64,000 nt of DNA from Isoetes taiwanensis (taxonomy: Eukaryota; Streptophyta; Lycopodiopsida; Isoetales; Isoetaceae): the NCBI GenBank assembly GCA_021234155.1, contig JAJEKV010000056.1, forward strand, positions 6,136,932 to 6,200,931. The letters are read 5' to 3'. Shown here piece after piece: positions 1 through 10,885 of this stretch. The translations under genes were made by a program, and so were the position numbers. The stretch's first letter is position 1. Each line of letters begins with the position of its first letter. The notes below the pieces were generated by a model. That model did not search any database. It worked only from the letters and a program-made list of their open reading frames with translations, and was not told where the DNA came from.

Positions 1-1150
1 TGTCTACAAACCATAGTTCGATCTTATGAAGAGATTGGCCTGAATCTCTGATTTATGGTCTGCTCCTTTATGATGCAGCTCAGATGGATCCGTAGACATA
101 GCAAGGGGCAGATATTCAAGAGGGGAATGTATTGGCTGTAAGCATTGGTCTGAATTGGGTGAAAAGTGAACGGCATTGCGACTGCAAGTTCAAAACAGTT
201 TCTGGTAATCGGAATTTATGAATTGTGTTCAGAGCACGGGTGGCATTCATTTCTTTGTTCTTATTTTGGTTGGTCCAGAAACTTGTTAAGGGAGAAGATG
301 GTTTAAGGAAGCTTGTGGTTCGAGGAGATCCAGATTTCAGGGGGAATTATGGCTGTAAAGCATCTGAATTAAAAAAAGTTGTAAGGCACTGGTGGTTTTG
401 TAGATCCTAAAATTATGGTTGCAGTCTCTGAGATTTTGATGTGAATCTGATACTCTGAATGCTTGCTGATGCTTCAGTAAGGTCATTGGTGCTAGAACAT
501 GAGGGCGCTAAGCTGTAAGGATCTTGGTGCAAAGGCATAACCACTGGATAAGGCAGAAGTTGTCGAGTATGAGCGAGTACTCTAATGGATTCAGTTGCAA
601 TAGTCACATGAAAAATCTTTGAGACTGGGATAGGAAATGCTTTAATGGTCAAAAAAGATTGTTCTAGGGATGTTTGTGGCTAGGGAGGGTATGATACAAG
701 CTTGCAGCCATGGCAGAGATGCTTGATCTCAGGGAGAGTTCAAGCTGGCACAAATGATTTGTTTGAGCAATTCTGGTGGATTATTTTCAGTCTCGGATTC
801 CAGTTACCAGGATTGTTTGTACATAGTCTGCATATGAAGGTTTGGACATCTATATATTGTGCAGGTAATGTATATAGTCTCACATATATAGTTCAGGGAG
901 AGTCTTGAAGATAGAACCTATATATATGACGTGTACATATGCTGACATGTACATTTATACATGAGATAGTTCGTCCTCTTCTATGAGTACTCTTTCTTGT
1001 ATCCTACAGATTCAGTCAACACGGCTACATTTCAGCCATTCATTTCTATTTCATGTTCGTTTACAAGTATCAAGATTGCCCATTCCTTATGGACCTGCCA
1101 TGCCACCTTTTTGACTACCTGTAAAGTTACACCTTTAAATGAACATGTAC
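1..1150. other. Left flank, no gene recognised
   Basis: No exon or element is recognisable on either strand. The stretch is AT-rich with TATATA runs near 850-960. The minus-strand MurJ gene resumes beyond the left edge, so this is probably intron sequence, which is an inference. The last five bases (tgtac, 1146-1150) are the left target-site duplication of Copia A. Confidence 0.5.
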
Positions 1151-1419
1151 TGTTAGAATAGTATAATGTGATATATATTGGACATGTTAAGTCATTGTAA
1201 CTTAACGTTGTACCCCATGGGACTTTTTATATTAGCCCATGGGCCCCTCATTTTTTATCTTTTTCCCTATTTGCCACCCAACATAAGGACGTGGCACATA
1301 TATATGTACCGTCTCATGAGTTAGTGTAATACACAAGTTTCTTGCTTCTCCTTTGTTGCTTGCTGCGTCTCCTCCTTTCTACTGTATTTTGCTGTTCAGA
1401 TCATCTTCTCCACTCAACA
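1151..1419 (+). repeat. Left LTR of Copia A
   Basis: Starts TGTTAGAATAG and ends CAACA. It matches 10886-11156 end to end apart from scattered substitutions and small indels. Confidence 0.93.
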
Positions 1420-1421
1420 TT

Positions 1422-1433
1422 TGGTATCAGAGC
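1422..1433 (+). other. Primer binding site of Copia A
   Basis: TGGTATCAGAGC, complementary to the 3' end of plant initiator tRNA-Met, two bases after the left LTR. Confidence 0.9.
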
Positions 1434-1777
1434 AGTGTTGCCATCCTTGGGTGCTTCATTCTGTGTAGGAAAGGAAGTATTTTGAGAAGGTTTTTCTGCC
1501 TTGTGGAAAACAGAGGAGATTTTAACCCTAACTTGTGTTTGAGCCTAGAGAGAAGCATCTCTCTGTTATGGAGAGTTACGGAGAGTTGCATGCAGTGTTA
1601 ACCAAGCTAAAAGCAGCCCTTGAGTGTAAAATCTGAAAGATTTCTTGCAGCAGCTTGCATATTGCCTTGAATGTTGAAGATAGAGTAGGAGTTTGCAGAT
1701 TTGTGGCTTTGATTAGAAGAGGCTTGTGTTTTTTCACAATGGACAGCCTGGAAAAGGTGTACATGAGTGAGTAGTTC

Positions 1778-3221
1778 TTGCTTAAAGGCAAGAACTACTC
1801 TATTTGGAAGGAGAAGATGACTTTGGCACTTGATCTTGATGGAGTTTGGGACGTAGTAGCTGGTGAAGACCAAAATGAAGATGACAAATTGGAGGAGTTG
1901 AACAAAAAGGCCCTGCTGCTCATCAAACTTGCAGTGGATGATTCCATGCAAAGGCATATACTTGGAGTGAAAAGTGCTAGTGAAGCTTGGCGTAAATTTC
2001 AACAAATCTATGAGACCAACATATAAGGAAGCAGCTGTTAAGAAATCAGCTTAACAGTCTAAAATTAAGAGAATGTAAAGATGTGAGTAACTTCATTGCA
2101 AAGATCACAGAATTGCTGCACAATTGGCTTCTATTAGAGTTGAAGTTGAAGAGGATGAGCTCCTAAATGCCATATATCAAGGAGCACCTGAATATGAGCA
2201 CTTCCTTGATGCTTTTCAAGCACGGGAGATGAGCCTAGCTTTGAAGAGCTTGCAGCAGCCCTACAACTGAAAGTTTTGAGATCACAAACAAACAGAGCAA
2301 GTTAATTTCAGCCAATCAAGAAGAAATTACAGCCTATCAAGAAGAAGGGGGAGCAGGGGTCGAGGAAATTGGAGAAATTTCCAACATCAAGACACCGGTA
2401 CTGCCAAGACTGATTCTCAATCTCATCAGCCTCAACGAGGAGAACCTCAACGAGCAAGGGGCCATGAAAGAGGCCGTACAAATAGAGGTAGAGGGAGAGG
2501 CGAACGTTGGAGTTCATACTCCAACAAAAATATCAAATGCTATTGTTGTGATGAAGTTGGCCATGTGGTGAATGATTGCCCTCTTAAGAAGAGTATATTG
2601 AAGATGAAACTTAAAAAGGAGTCGCATTACCTTGAAGAAGGGTCGCCGTCAATCTCAAGGGAGCAAACCTCTACGGATGCACAAGATTTTGCAATGTTTG
2701 TAGATGAGATGGATCATGTAACATACAAGTCTGATAGGTGCATTGCTTGTTTAGATAGCGGCTGCTCGACTCATGTAACAGGTGATGAATCCCTTTTCTC
2801 AAAATTCACAAAGTATGATGGAGATAAAATCCTTTTAGGAGATGATTCCTCACTAGCAATAGAAGGGAATGGAAATGTAAGAGTGAAAGGAGAAGGAGAC
2901 GCTATTGTGACATTTCAAAATGTCAAACTTGTACCGGATTTAAAGTGGAATCTGCTTTCTGTTGCTTGTATAACTCGTAAGGGTTTCAACTTTTTCGACG
3001 AAGATGAAGCAATAATTTTTCAGGCAAGTGAAGAATTCATGAAGATGATAAGAAATATGCAGGTAATTGCTCGTGCAAGAAGAGAAGGCAATTTATATAA
3101 AATGGAGATTGTCCCTGCCCAAAATCAGGCCAATATAGTAGCAGGTGGCAGCAGCCAATCAGAGATTTGGCATAAAAGATATGGCCATATTAGTTATGGA
3201 AGTTTGCGCACGTTGTCGTAG
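1778..3221 (+). pseudogene. Copia A gag and protease, broken
   Basis: The gag part opens with a UBN2-like block (KNYSIWKEKMTLALDLDGVW, about 1793-1852) and then shifts frame repeatedly. A CCHC zinc knuckle (CYCCDEVGHVVNDC) is read at 2537-2578. From 2565 an open stretch of 218 codons holds the aspartic protease motif CLDSGCSTHVTGD and the integrase zinc region (IWHKRYGHISYGSL). Gag packages element RNA and the protease cleaves the polyprotein. The frame breaks between 2026 and 2540 show it no longer makes a full Gag-Pol. Confidence 0.85.
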
Positions 3222-3230
3222 CAAGAAAAT

Positions 3231-4922
3231 GTGCATGGTTTACCTCAAATACATGATGACAAACAAGTGTGTGAGCCTTATGTCCTTGGAAAACAGCATA
3301 GAGCTCCATTTCCTCAAGAATCTGAATTTAAAGCGCAAACACCATTGGAATTAGTGCATGCTGATTTTTGCGGCTTTATGCCAACAAAATCCATTGCTGG
3401 GTCCTTATATTTCTTCTTGTTAGTGGACGATTACTCAAGAAGAATATAGGTTTATTTTCTGAAAACAAAATCAGAAGCTTTTTATCATTTCAAAGTCTTC
3501 AAGGAAGAAGTGGAATCTGAAACGGGGCAGAAAATACTCACCTTAAGGACTGATAATGGAGGAGAATTTTTGTCCACAAAGTTTGAATGAAGATAATGGG
3601 ATCAAAAGACAATTGATAACGCCACGCTCTCCACAACAAAATGGAGTAGTCGAACGGCGCAATAGGACAATTTGTGAAATGGCAAATTGCCTAATGGCTC
3701 AATGGAAGATGCCACATCGTTTTTGGGCTGAAGCAGTACTCACTGCAGTGTATCTGCTGAATAGGGCAGGGACGAGTGTTTTAGATGGAAAGACTCCACA
3801 TGATGTTTATTATAAAAGAAAGCCAGGTGTGAATCATTTGCATGTATTTGGATGTAAAGCATGTTTTTAAGGAGGATGGCAGGAAGAAATTTGATGACAA
3901 AGCAAGAGTTTGTACAACGCTTGGCTATAGTTTGAGGGCTAAGGCTTACAGATTATGGGATCCTACTAAGCAGAAAATAATTGTCTCGCGTGACGTGACA
4001 TTTGATGAGAACACTGCAGGTCCAATATCGGTCACTGATCAGCAAGAGCAAGAGGAGGAAATATTTGAATTTCCACTTAAATGGCAGCAAGATGAAGCAT
4101 CAGAAAAAACAGGCCTGTTACACCTCAAAGTCAACCAAGAGTTTGGCCCGATAAAGTGCTTACCTATGAAAGAAGAGCTGGTAAAGAAGTAGCAAAAGAA
4201 GATACTGGTGAAAAGCCACCTCGACTGAATGCAAAATCCGCCCCTACTACTCATATGGCACCTTGGGCACAAAGACCATTTACAAAAAGCCAAGGCAATA
4301 TCGAGTCCGAAGCAAGTGCAGCAGCTCATCAATGCAAATTTGCCAATATTTATGAACCCATTTCGTTTGAAGATGCTAGGCATTCTAAGGAATGGAAGGA
4401 CGCAATGGATGGGGAGTATAAATCCATACTAGTCAACAATACATGGGAATTGGTGCCAAGACCAAAGGATAGAAATGTCATTGGATGTAAATGGGTCTAT
4501 AAGCTAAAGTATAATGCAGATGGGACTGTTCAAAGGCACAAAGCCAGGCTGGTGACAAAAGGTTTTGCTCAAAGAGAAGGGGAAGATTAGTTAGACACTT
4601 ATGCTCCGGTAGCCAAAATGGAAACAGTGAGGTTAGCCATATCACTTGCAGCTCAATTTGGATGGAAGTCGTATCAACTGATGTGAAAAGCGCTTTCTTG
4701 AATGGAGAGCTCAAGGAGTTGGTCTATTTGGAGCAACCACCCGGATACAAGCACGAAGGTAACGATTTTGTTTGCAAACTGAACAAAGCATTATATGCGC
4801 TAAAACAGTCATCTCGGGCTTGGTATTCCAAACTTGATAGTTACTTGTTGAGCAAAAACTTTGTAAGGAGCAGTGCAGATTCTAGTCTCTATATTAAGCA
4901 TGATGGTGATGACATTACTTTG
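3231..4922 (+). pseudogene. Copia A integrase and 5' half of reverse transcriptase, broken
   Basis: Several frames together cover the integrase core (TDNGGEF, then SPQQNGVVERRNRT) and the start of RT (WKDAMDGEYKSILVNNTWEL, then HKARLVTKGFAQ). Stops interrupt at about 3447, 3868, 4190 and 4588. The reading frame is cut by Copia B at 4922, directly after the codons for DDITL, and resumes at 9884. Confidence 0.88.
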
Positions 4923-5080
4923 TATTAGAGTTAGAAACTGACCTAACCCTAACCTATGACCTAACCCTAACCTATGACGTGGTGGCCCATCTATGCCATC
5001 TACTATATAGCTAGGCTTGTTCTCCTTTTTCGTTACTTCAATAGAGCGTCTTCTTCTCTTCTTCTTGTTTCACTTTCACA
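4923..5080 (+). repeat. Left LTR of Copia B
   Basis: 158 bp, short for a Copia LTR. It starts TATTAGAG rather than the usual TG and ends CACA. It carries two telomere-like CCTAACCCTAACC runs near its 5' end and a CT-rich stretch near its 3' end. Confidence 0.95.
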
Positions 5081-5092
5081 TGGTATCAGAGC
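5081..5092 (+). other. Primer binding site of Copia B
   Basis: TGGTATCAGAGC directly after the LTR, the initiator tRNA-Met type used by most plant Copia elements. Confidence 0.92.
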
Positions 5093-5523
5093 AAGCTTGA
5101 GAGGAGAGAGAATGGACGTTTTTTTTCAAGAGTGAAATTTTTTGCCAGCATTCCAGCATCAAGATCGGATTCATAGGAGTTGCTACCACAGAAAATTTCA
5201 CTGTCATCAGAGGATTATCACTCTAGTTCTTGAAAAAGAAAATTCTGGAGAAGTCAGATTTGCCTTACAACAAGGTAAATTATTGATTGCATGGTGTTGA
5301 ATTCATCTAATAGGCATTAGATCTACTCAACCAAGTCGGATTCATGTTGAATCAAGAGTAAGGAGGTCAAATTTGATAAATCTCAGCTAGATTTTATCAA
5401 ATTTCTCTTGGATTGGGGCTGGATTTGCTTCAATTAGCCTAGATTTCTAGTATTTTACCTTGAGGATATAGATCTGCAAGATCTTTTCCTTTTCTAACAA
5501 GATCTCTGTCATATTACAACAGA

Positions 5524-7299
5524 ATGTTGGACCCATGGAAATTAGACCCTAATCCACAGTTGGATGGGTCAAACTTTCAAGGATGGCAGGAGTTTTTTAA
5601 ACTCTTTCTTGGCTTAATGAAACTAAAGGCTGTTCTTAAGCCTGGCTGGTCTCCCACAGCAGATGCTAAGTCTGCAAGTATTGATGAATCTGCTTTGGAT
5701 CATCTGTTAATTCTCTGTATTCCTGATATAAGGTGTCAACTAGCTGCTTTCACAACATTTGGAGAAGCGTGGAAATATCTTGAAGATACATATGCTTTAA
5801 AAGGGCTTGGAAGAGTCAAGCACTTCAAGAAACAAATGGACCAACTGACCATTGAAGCCTGCACTGGAGCTGCAGATTATCTTCAACAGTTAAGAGCCCT
5901 TAAACAGCAAGTAGTTGCAGCAGGAGGAAAAATGGAGGAAGACGATATGATTCTTATTCTGTTATCTGCCATGGAGACCTCCTATTCTCAACAAGTGGTT
6001 AGTATTCAAACTCAAAAGGGAGTGGCCTGGACCTTCCATGATCTTCAAACTGTGCTCCTTGATGCTGAACTTCAACAATCAAGAAATTCTAAGCAAGTAC
6101 AAATTAATTATGCTAAAGCCAATCAAGATAAAGGGAAAGCTGTAACAGACACCAAATCCAGCTTATCATACGCTGAGAGAAGAGCTCAGGTTACTTGCTG
6201 GCATTGTGGATTACAAGGGCACTATAGAATCCAATGCAAAGCCTATAAACAGTTGAAAGATAGGCCTGCGGCTTCTAGCAGGAGTGAACCTTCTAGTAGG
6301 AGTGAACCGCCACGTTCAGGCATCTCAGGAGTTGCTTTATCAGGAGCATTCAGTGACGAATACCTTAATGTGGCTTCAGATCAGCATCTATCTCCTAGTT
6401 TGAAATATCTTCTCATGGACTCTGGGGCTTCTCAACATACTGTCACATCTCCAGCACTTCTTGTCAATGCTCGAGATGATACCTCACTGCGTGTGACAGT
6501 TGGAAATGGAGCAGTGTGTCAATCGCAAGCTAAAGGCATTATTCATCTTGAACAAGCACATGGAACCTGCCCAATTACAGAAGTATTTCATGTTCCAGAT
6601 GTGGCAGCAAACTTACTATCAGTCTCTACTTTTGATAAGCAAGGTAAGCATGTTATATTTGGTAATGGGCAAATGTATCTTACTGATATTAGTCCATGGA
6701 CGCTAATAAAGCCCGAGCAACTTGGAGTAAGAATTACAGGCCACATGAATGCGGGTGGTCTATACACGGTTGATGGCAGACCACAAGTCCACTCTTACAC
6801 CTATTTGGCAGCCGACTCCAACTTGGAAACCTTATGGCATGCACGCTTTGGACATGTTGGAGGCAGGGCCATTGGTGAATTATCACGCTTGGGAATGGTG
6901 CACGGCTTACCCAAATTGAAGAGTACATCCTTAGCGTGTCATGCATGTCATTTAGGTAAGCAACCTCAGCAACCATATCCTCCACAAGCTGAATTTCGAG
7001 CTACCACAGTTCTAGAATTACTCCACATGGATCTTTGTTACATGCCCACACTTTCTATGGGAGGAGCTCACTGGTTCTTCACTATTGTGGATGACTATAG
7101 CAGGTTCACTTGGGTTCTTTGTGTCAAAACAAAGGATCAAGCATTTCTCAAGTTCAAAGAATTTCATGTCTATGTTGAGGCAGAATTTCACACATGCCTT
7201 AAGGCTGTCAGGACAGATAATGGAACCGAATTTGTCAATAAACAGTTCAATGACTATTTACTTAGTCATAAGATCAGAAGAGAGCTAAAAGAGAGCTAA
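5524..7299 (+). CDS. Copia B Gag-protease-integrase part of polyprotein
   Basis: 591 codons open without a break. The start MLDPWKLDPN sits in the usual gag position and is followed by a UBN2-type Gag region. A CCHC knuckle (CWHCGLQGHYRIQC) lies around residues 225-238 and the protease motif LMDSGASQHTV around 297-307. The integrase zinc region (HARFGH) and the start of the DDE core (TVVDDYSRF and RTDNGTEF-type blocks) follow. The frame ends at a TAA created by the second copy of an 11-bp duplication; without it the frame would run into the ORF at 7329-9659. It has no recognisable second promoter or start, so the two ORFs are one broken polyprotein. Confidence 0.93.
   Translation: MLDPWKLDPNPQLDGSNFQGWQEFFKLFLGLMKLKAVLKPGWSPTADAKSASIDESALDHLLILCIPDIRCQLAAFTTFGEAWKYLEDTYALKGLGRVKHFKKQMDQLTIEACTGAADYLQQLRALKQQVVAAGGKMEEDDMILILLSAMETSYSQQVVSIQTQKGVAWTFHDLQTVLLDAELQQSRNSKQVQINYAKANQDKGKAVTDTKSSLSYAERRAQVTCWHCGLQGHYRIQCKAYKQLKDRPAASSRSEPSSRSEPPRSGISGVALSGAFSDEYLNVASDQHLSPSLKYLLMDSGASQHTVTSPALLVNARDDTSLRVTVGNGAVCQSQAKGIIHLEQAHGTCPITEVFHVPDVAANLLSVSTFDKQGKHVIFGNGQMYLTDISPWTLIKPEQLGVRITGHMNAGGLYTVDGRPQVHSYTYLAADSNLETLWHARFGHVGGRAIGELSRLGMVHGLPKLKSTSLACHACHLGKQPQQPYPPQAEFRATTVLELLHMDLCYMPTLSMGGAHWFFTIVDDYSRFTWVLCVKTKDQAFLKFKEFHVYVEAEFHTCLKAVRTDNGTEFVNKQFNDYLLSHKIRRELKES
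7278..7299 (+). repeat. 11-bp tandem duplication that breaks Copia B pol
   Basis: aagagagctaa occurs twice in direct tandem (7278-7288 and 7289-7299). Eleven extra bases shift the frame and expose a TAA. It looks like a single replication-slippage or repair event in an otherwise intact element. Confidence 0.9.
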
Positions 7300-7328
7300 C
7301 AGTCCCCTATGCTCATGCCCAAAATGGG

Positions 7329-9659
7329 GTGGCAGAAAGAAAGAATCGCGCATTACAAAACCTTGTTAGATCCATGCTCATTCATAAAGAATTACCAGCA
7401 TATTTTTGGGGAGAGGCCGTGGTTACAGCAGCCTATTTGGCTAACAGGGCTCCTACACTAGCCAACCCTCATGGAACTCCTTATGAACTCGCCTATGGGA
7501 GGAAACCAAATGTAGATAATCTACGGGTTTTTGGCAGCTTGGCATATGCTGCCATTCCACAAGAAAAGCTTCAAAAGCTTGGAAAGTTAGCAAACAGGGC
7601 TGTTAAATGCATTTTCATAGGGTATCCTATAAGTCAAAAAGGATGGAAGTTGTATAATCCAAAAACAAAGCAAGTCTTCATTTCTAGAAGTGTTGACTTT
7701 GTCGAAAGTGCCTCCTATTATGATGAGGAACCAATTGAGGGAGCTGCCTTCAATCTGAAAATGCTTCAACACCTCTTTCAACACAGGAATCATTTGGACA
7801 CAGATCCAACATCAACCATCACAAGTGCTCATGAAGAAACAATGTCTGATACAGATTCTGTTTCAGCTGATGGAGAAGCAGAATTACAGTCACCTCGTGA
7901 TCATTCTAATGTGGAGAATGCCTCATTAGATGATGCTTACAGATTATGGGAGACATATGACCTTCATGAACCTGACATTGCGCATGAAGTTGATGCTAAC
8001 ACCATATTAGAAAGCACTGCTCCTGCTCCTGTGCTCAGAAGATCAGCAAGGCTGCAGTCCAAACAAGCACATGTTTCGCAACCAGCCCATTGCAACTATG
8101 CTCTCATGACTCAAATTATGGATACCACAGATCCTGCCACATACCAGGAGGCAGCAGCAAGCCCAGTGTGGCAAAAAGCCATGAAAGACGAATATGACAT
8201 GCTCATTAAACAAGGTACGTGGCAGCTTGTTCCCAAAACAGTACATCAACATGTCATTGGGAATAAATGGGTCTTTAGGACCAAATATAACTCTGATGGA
8301 AACATAGCCAAGCATAAGGCCAGACTTGTGGCTAAGGGATATGCCCAAGAATTTGGCATTGACTATACTGATGTCTTTGCTCCTGTGGCAAGAATGCCAA
8401 CAATCAGGGCCGTTATTGCATTAGCTGCTAGCAGAGGATGGCCCATTTATCAGCTAGATTTTAAAAGTGCTTTCCTCAATGGTGACCTGCAGGAAACCAT
8501 TTTTATGGAGCAGCCACATGGCTTTATCAAACCAGGTGAGCAAACACTTGTTTGTAAACTCCGTAAGAGTTTGTATGGGCTAAGACAAGCACCACGGTGC
8601 TGGCATAAGAAAATCAATGGATTTTTACTGAAATTAGGCTTCAAAAGATCTAGGGCAGATCCTAGTCTCTATTATAAGCAAGCTCATGACAAGATATGCA
8701 TTCTTGTTCTATATGTGGATGATTCCATCATAACAGGGGATGCAGCTCATCTTATTTCTGATTTGAAAGTGCAACTCAACAAGTCGTTTGAAATCACAGA
8801 CCTAGGACTTTTGCACTACTGCCTAGGAGTTGAGGTATGGCAAAAAGATACATCTATCATGATCAGTCAAACCAAATACATTAAGGAAGTCTTGAACAGA
8901 TTTCATATGGAAGACTCCAAGCCAGTTCCTGCTCCATATGAACCAGGCATCAGACTTACCTTAGATCTTGATGGAGAACCGTGTGACACCACTTTATTTC
9001 GCCAATTGGTTGGTTCTCTCATTTACTCCACTATTACAAGGCGTGATATTGTATTTGCAGTTGGGCAGGTTAGCAAATACATGCAACATCCTAAGAGGAC
9101 TCATTGGATGGCAGCCAAGAGGATTCTAGCATACTTGAAAGGTACAATGTTTGAGGGGATTTCTTATTTTCGAAATCAATCTCCCATGCTGTCCTTTTAC
9201 ACAGATGCAGACTTTGCATCTCATGATTATGAGACTAGAAAGTCTACTACAGGGTTTCTTTCATTTTTTGGACAGAGTCCAATAATGTGGTCATCGAAAA
9301 AGCAAACCACTGTCAGCCTCAGCACCACAGAAGCAGAATTGAAAGCCATGTGCACTGGATTTCAAGAAATTTTATGGATGCTCAATCTCTTTCAAGACTT
9401 GGGAGTGTCAATAAAGGCAGCCACACTATTAGTGGATAACTCTGGTGCTATAGCATTGACAAAAGACCAGAAGTATCATCCCTTAACAAAGCATTTGGAT
9501 ACTCAGCTATGTTTCATGAGAGAGCAGCTTGACACTACCATGATCAATCTGCAATTTTGTGCTACACGAAAACAATTGGCTGATGGGATGACTAAGCCTT
9601 TGGTTGGAATCAAACTCAAGCAGATGAAGCAGGCTCTAAGACTGCAGCTAGGCACTTAA
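7329..9659 (+). CDS. Copia B integrase C-terminus, reverse transcriptase and RNase H
   Basis: 776 codons, uninterrupted; the homologous frame is open from about 7300. It starts in the integrase core (GVAERKNRALQN), passes the GKKP-type C-terminal block (YGRKPNVDNLRVFG), then RT with KHKARLVAKGYAQ and the catalytic YVDD (LYVDDSIITG), and RNase H with DADFASHDYETRKSTTGF. It ends in the usual Copia tail QLADGMTKPL. RT and RNase H copy element RNA into DNA. All catalytic blocks I can recognise are kept. Confidence 0.94.
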   Translation: MAERKNRALQNLVRSMLIHKELPAYFWGEAVVTAAYLANRAPTLANPHGTPYELAYGRKPNVDNLRVFGSLAYAAIPQEKLQKLGKLANRAVKCIFIGYPISQKGWKLYNPKTKQVFISRSVDFVESASYYDEEPIEGAAFNLKMLQHLFQHRNHLDTDPTSTITSAHEETMSDTDSVSADGEAELQSPRDHSNVENASLDDAYRLWETYDLHEPDIAHEVDANTILESTAPAPVLRRSARLQSKQAHVSQPAHCNYALMTQIMDTTDPATYQEAAASPVWQKAMKDEYDMLIKQGTWQLVPKTVHQHVIGNKWVFRTKYNSDGNIAKHKARLVAKGYAQEFGIDYTDVFAPVARMPTIRAVIALAASRGWPIYQLDFKSAFLNGDLQETIFMEQPHGFIKPGEQTLVCKLRKSLYGLRQAPRCWHKKINGFLLKLGFKRSRADPSLYYKQAHDKICILVLYVDDSIITGDAAHLISDLKVQLNKSFEITDLGLLHYCLGVEVWQKDTSIMISQTKYIKEVLNRFHMEDSKPVPAPYEPGIRLTLDLDGEPCDTTLFRQLVGSLIYSTITRRDIVFAVGQVSKYMQHPKRTHWMAAKRILAYLKGTMFEGISYFRNQSPMLSFYTDADFASHDYETRKSTTGFLSFFGQSPIMWSSKKQTTVSLSTTEAELKAMCTGFQEILWMLNLFQDLGVSIKAATLLVDNSGAIALTKDQKYHPLTKHLDTQLCFMREQLDTTMINLQFCATRKQLADGMTKPLVGIKLKQMKQALRLQLGT

Positions 9660-9717
9660 GTGTGCTTTATTTGTTCTCTCTTTACAATTTTTGTTCTGTG
9701 TGTTAGGGTTCAGTTTC

Positions 9718-9725
9718 AGGAGGGG
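9718..9725 (+). other. Polypurine tract of Copia B
   Basis: aggagggg directly before the right LTR, the expected plus-strand primer site. Confidence 0.85.
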
Positions 9726-9883
9726 TATTAGAGTTAGAAACTGACCTAACCCTAACCTATGACCTAACCCTAACCTATGACGTGGTGGCCCATCTATGCC
9801 ATCTACTATATAGCTAGGCTTGTTCTCCTTTTTCGTTACTTCAATAGAGCGTCTTCTTCTCTTCTTCTTGTTTCACTTTCACA
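9726..9883 (+). repeat. Right LTR of Copia B
   Basis: Identical to 4923-5080 by eye over all 158 bases. The TSD ctttg follows at 9884. Confidence 0.95.
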
Positions 9884-10880
9884 CTTTGATCGTAGTATAT
9901 GTAGATGTAGTATATGTAGATGATCTTATTGTCACGGGCAGCTCTCTCAAGTTGATTCAACATGAGATAAAACAATTTGGAGAGTTCTTTGACATGGCAA
10001 ATCTTGGAGAGTTACACTACTTCTTGGGCATTGAAGTGCAGAAGGCTGCCAATAAAATCTTTATCTGTCAGAAGAAGTATGTAGCAGATTTACTTAGGAA
10101 ATTCCATATGGAGACTCCTAAATCAGCTTCTACGCCAATGGAGGTTGGCATTAAACTTTCTGCTTATGAGAAAGGTGCAAAATCATTCGATGCAACACTC
10201 TACAGGGCATTAGTAGGAAGCTTGAACTATCTCACTGTGACCAGACCTGATATATCATTTGTTGTAGGAGTATTGAGTAGATTTTTGGCTAATCCTACTC
10301 AAACACATTGGATTGCTGCTAAGAGAGTGCTGAGATACATCAAGGGAACACATGATTTTGGTATCTTGTATCAATCAAATAGTCAGCTTGATGTAGTTGG
10401 ATACACAGACTCTGATATGGCTGGTTGTGTGGACACGAGAAGATCCACAAGTGGTTATGTATTCTCAATTGGAAATCGTGCTGTAACTTGGAAAAGTAAG
10501 AGACAAAGCACTGTTGCAATTAGCATTGCTGAAGCAGAATATAAAGGTTGTAGCATTGCAGGATGTGAATCCATTTGGATTCAAAAATTCATGGAAGAAA
10601 TTAGGATCAATGACAGCAGACCCACTTGCATTTTCACTGATAATATGAGCAGCATACACATTGCAAACAATCCTGTTTTTCATGGCAGAACTAAGCACAT
10701 TGAGACTACCTACCATTTTGTACGAGAAAAAGTTGAGAATGGAGAAGTTGATATCCAATACTGCAAGTCAGAAGATCAAATTGCAGATATTTTCACAAAG
10801 CCATTATGAAAATCCAAGTTTGAAGCTTTCAGGTTTGCTCTTGGCGTGAGGAAAGAGGAGTCTGGAATATCACATTAAGG
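9884..10880 (+). pseudogene. Copia A 3' half of reverse transcriptase and RNase H
   Basis: The frame of Copia A resumes directly after Copia B. The catalytic region reads VVYVDVVYVDDLIVTG because 15 bp (gtagtatatgtagat) are duplicated in frame. RNase H blocks follow (DSDMAGCVDTRRSTSGY, then AEAEY with K in place of the usual residue) and the tail EDQIADIFTKPL. A TGA at 10807 cuts the last residues of the family tail. An ATG-started reading at 9820 begins inside the LTR of Copia B and is not a real start. Confidence 0.9.
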
Positions 10881-10885
10881 GGGAG

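Larger units (their letters stand above)
4923..9883 (+). mobile_element. Copia element B, very young, inserted in RT of Copia A
   Basis: The LTRs at 4923-5080 and 9726-9883 are both 158 bp and read as identical base for base. The insertion is flanked by a perfect 5-bp duplication (ctttg at 4918-4922 and 9884-9888). The primer binding site is at 5081, a purine tract (aggagggg) lies at 9718-9725, and gag-pol fills 5524-9659. All cis signals look complete. The only coding break I see is an 11-bp tandem duplication at 7278-7299. Identical LTRs mean the insertion is recent in genome terms. Confidence 0.97.

Noticed and set aside
4923-4985. Interstitial telomere
   Set aside because: The CCTAACCC runs are inside both LTRs of Copia B, are short, and are not the plant unit CCCTAAA.
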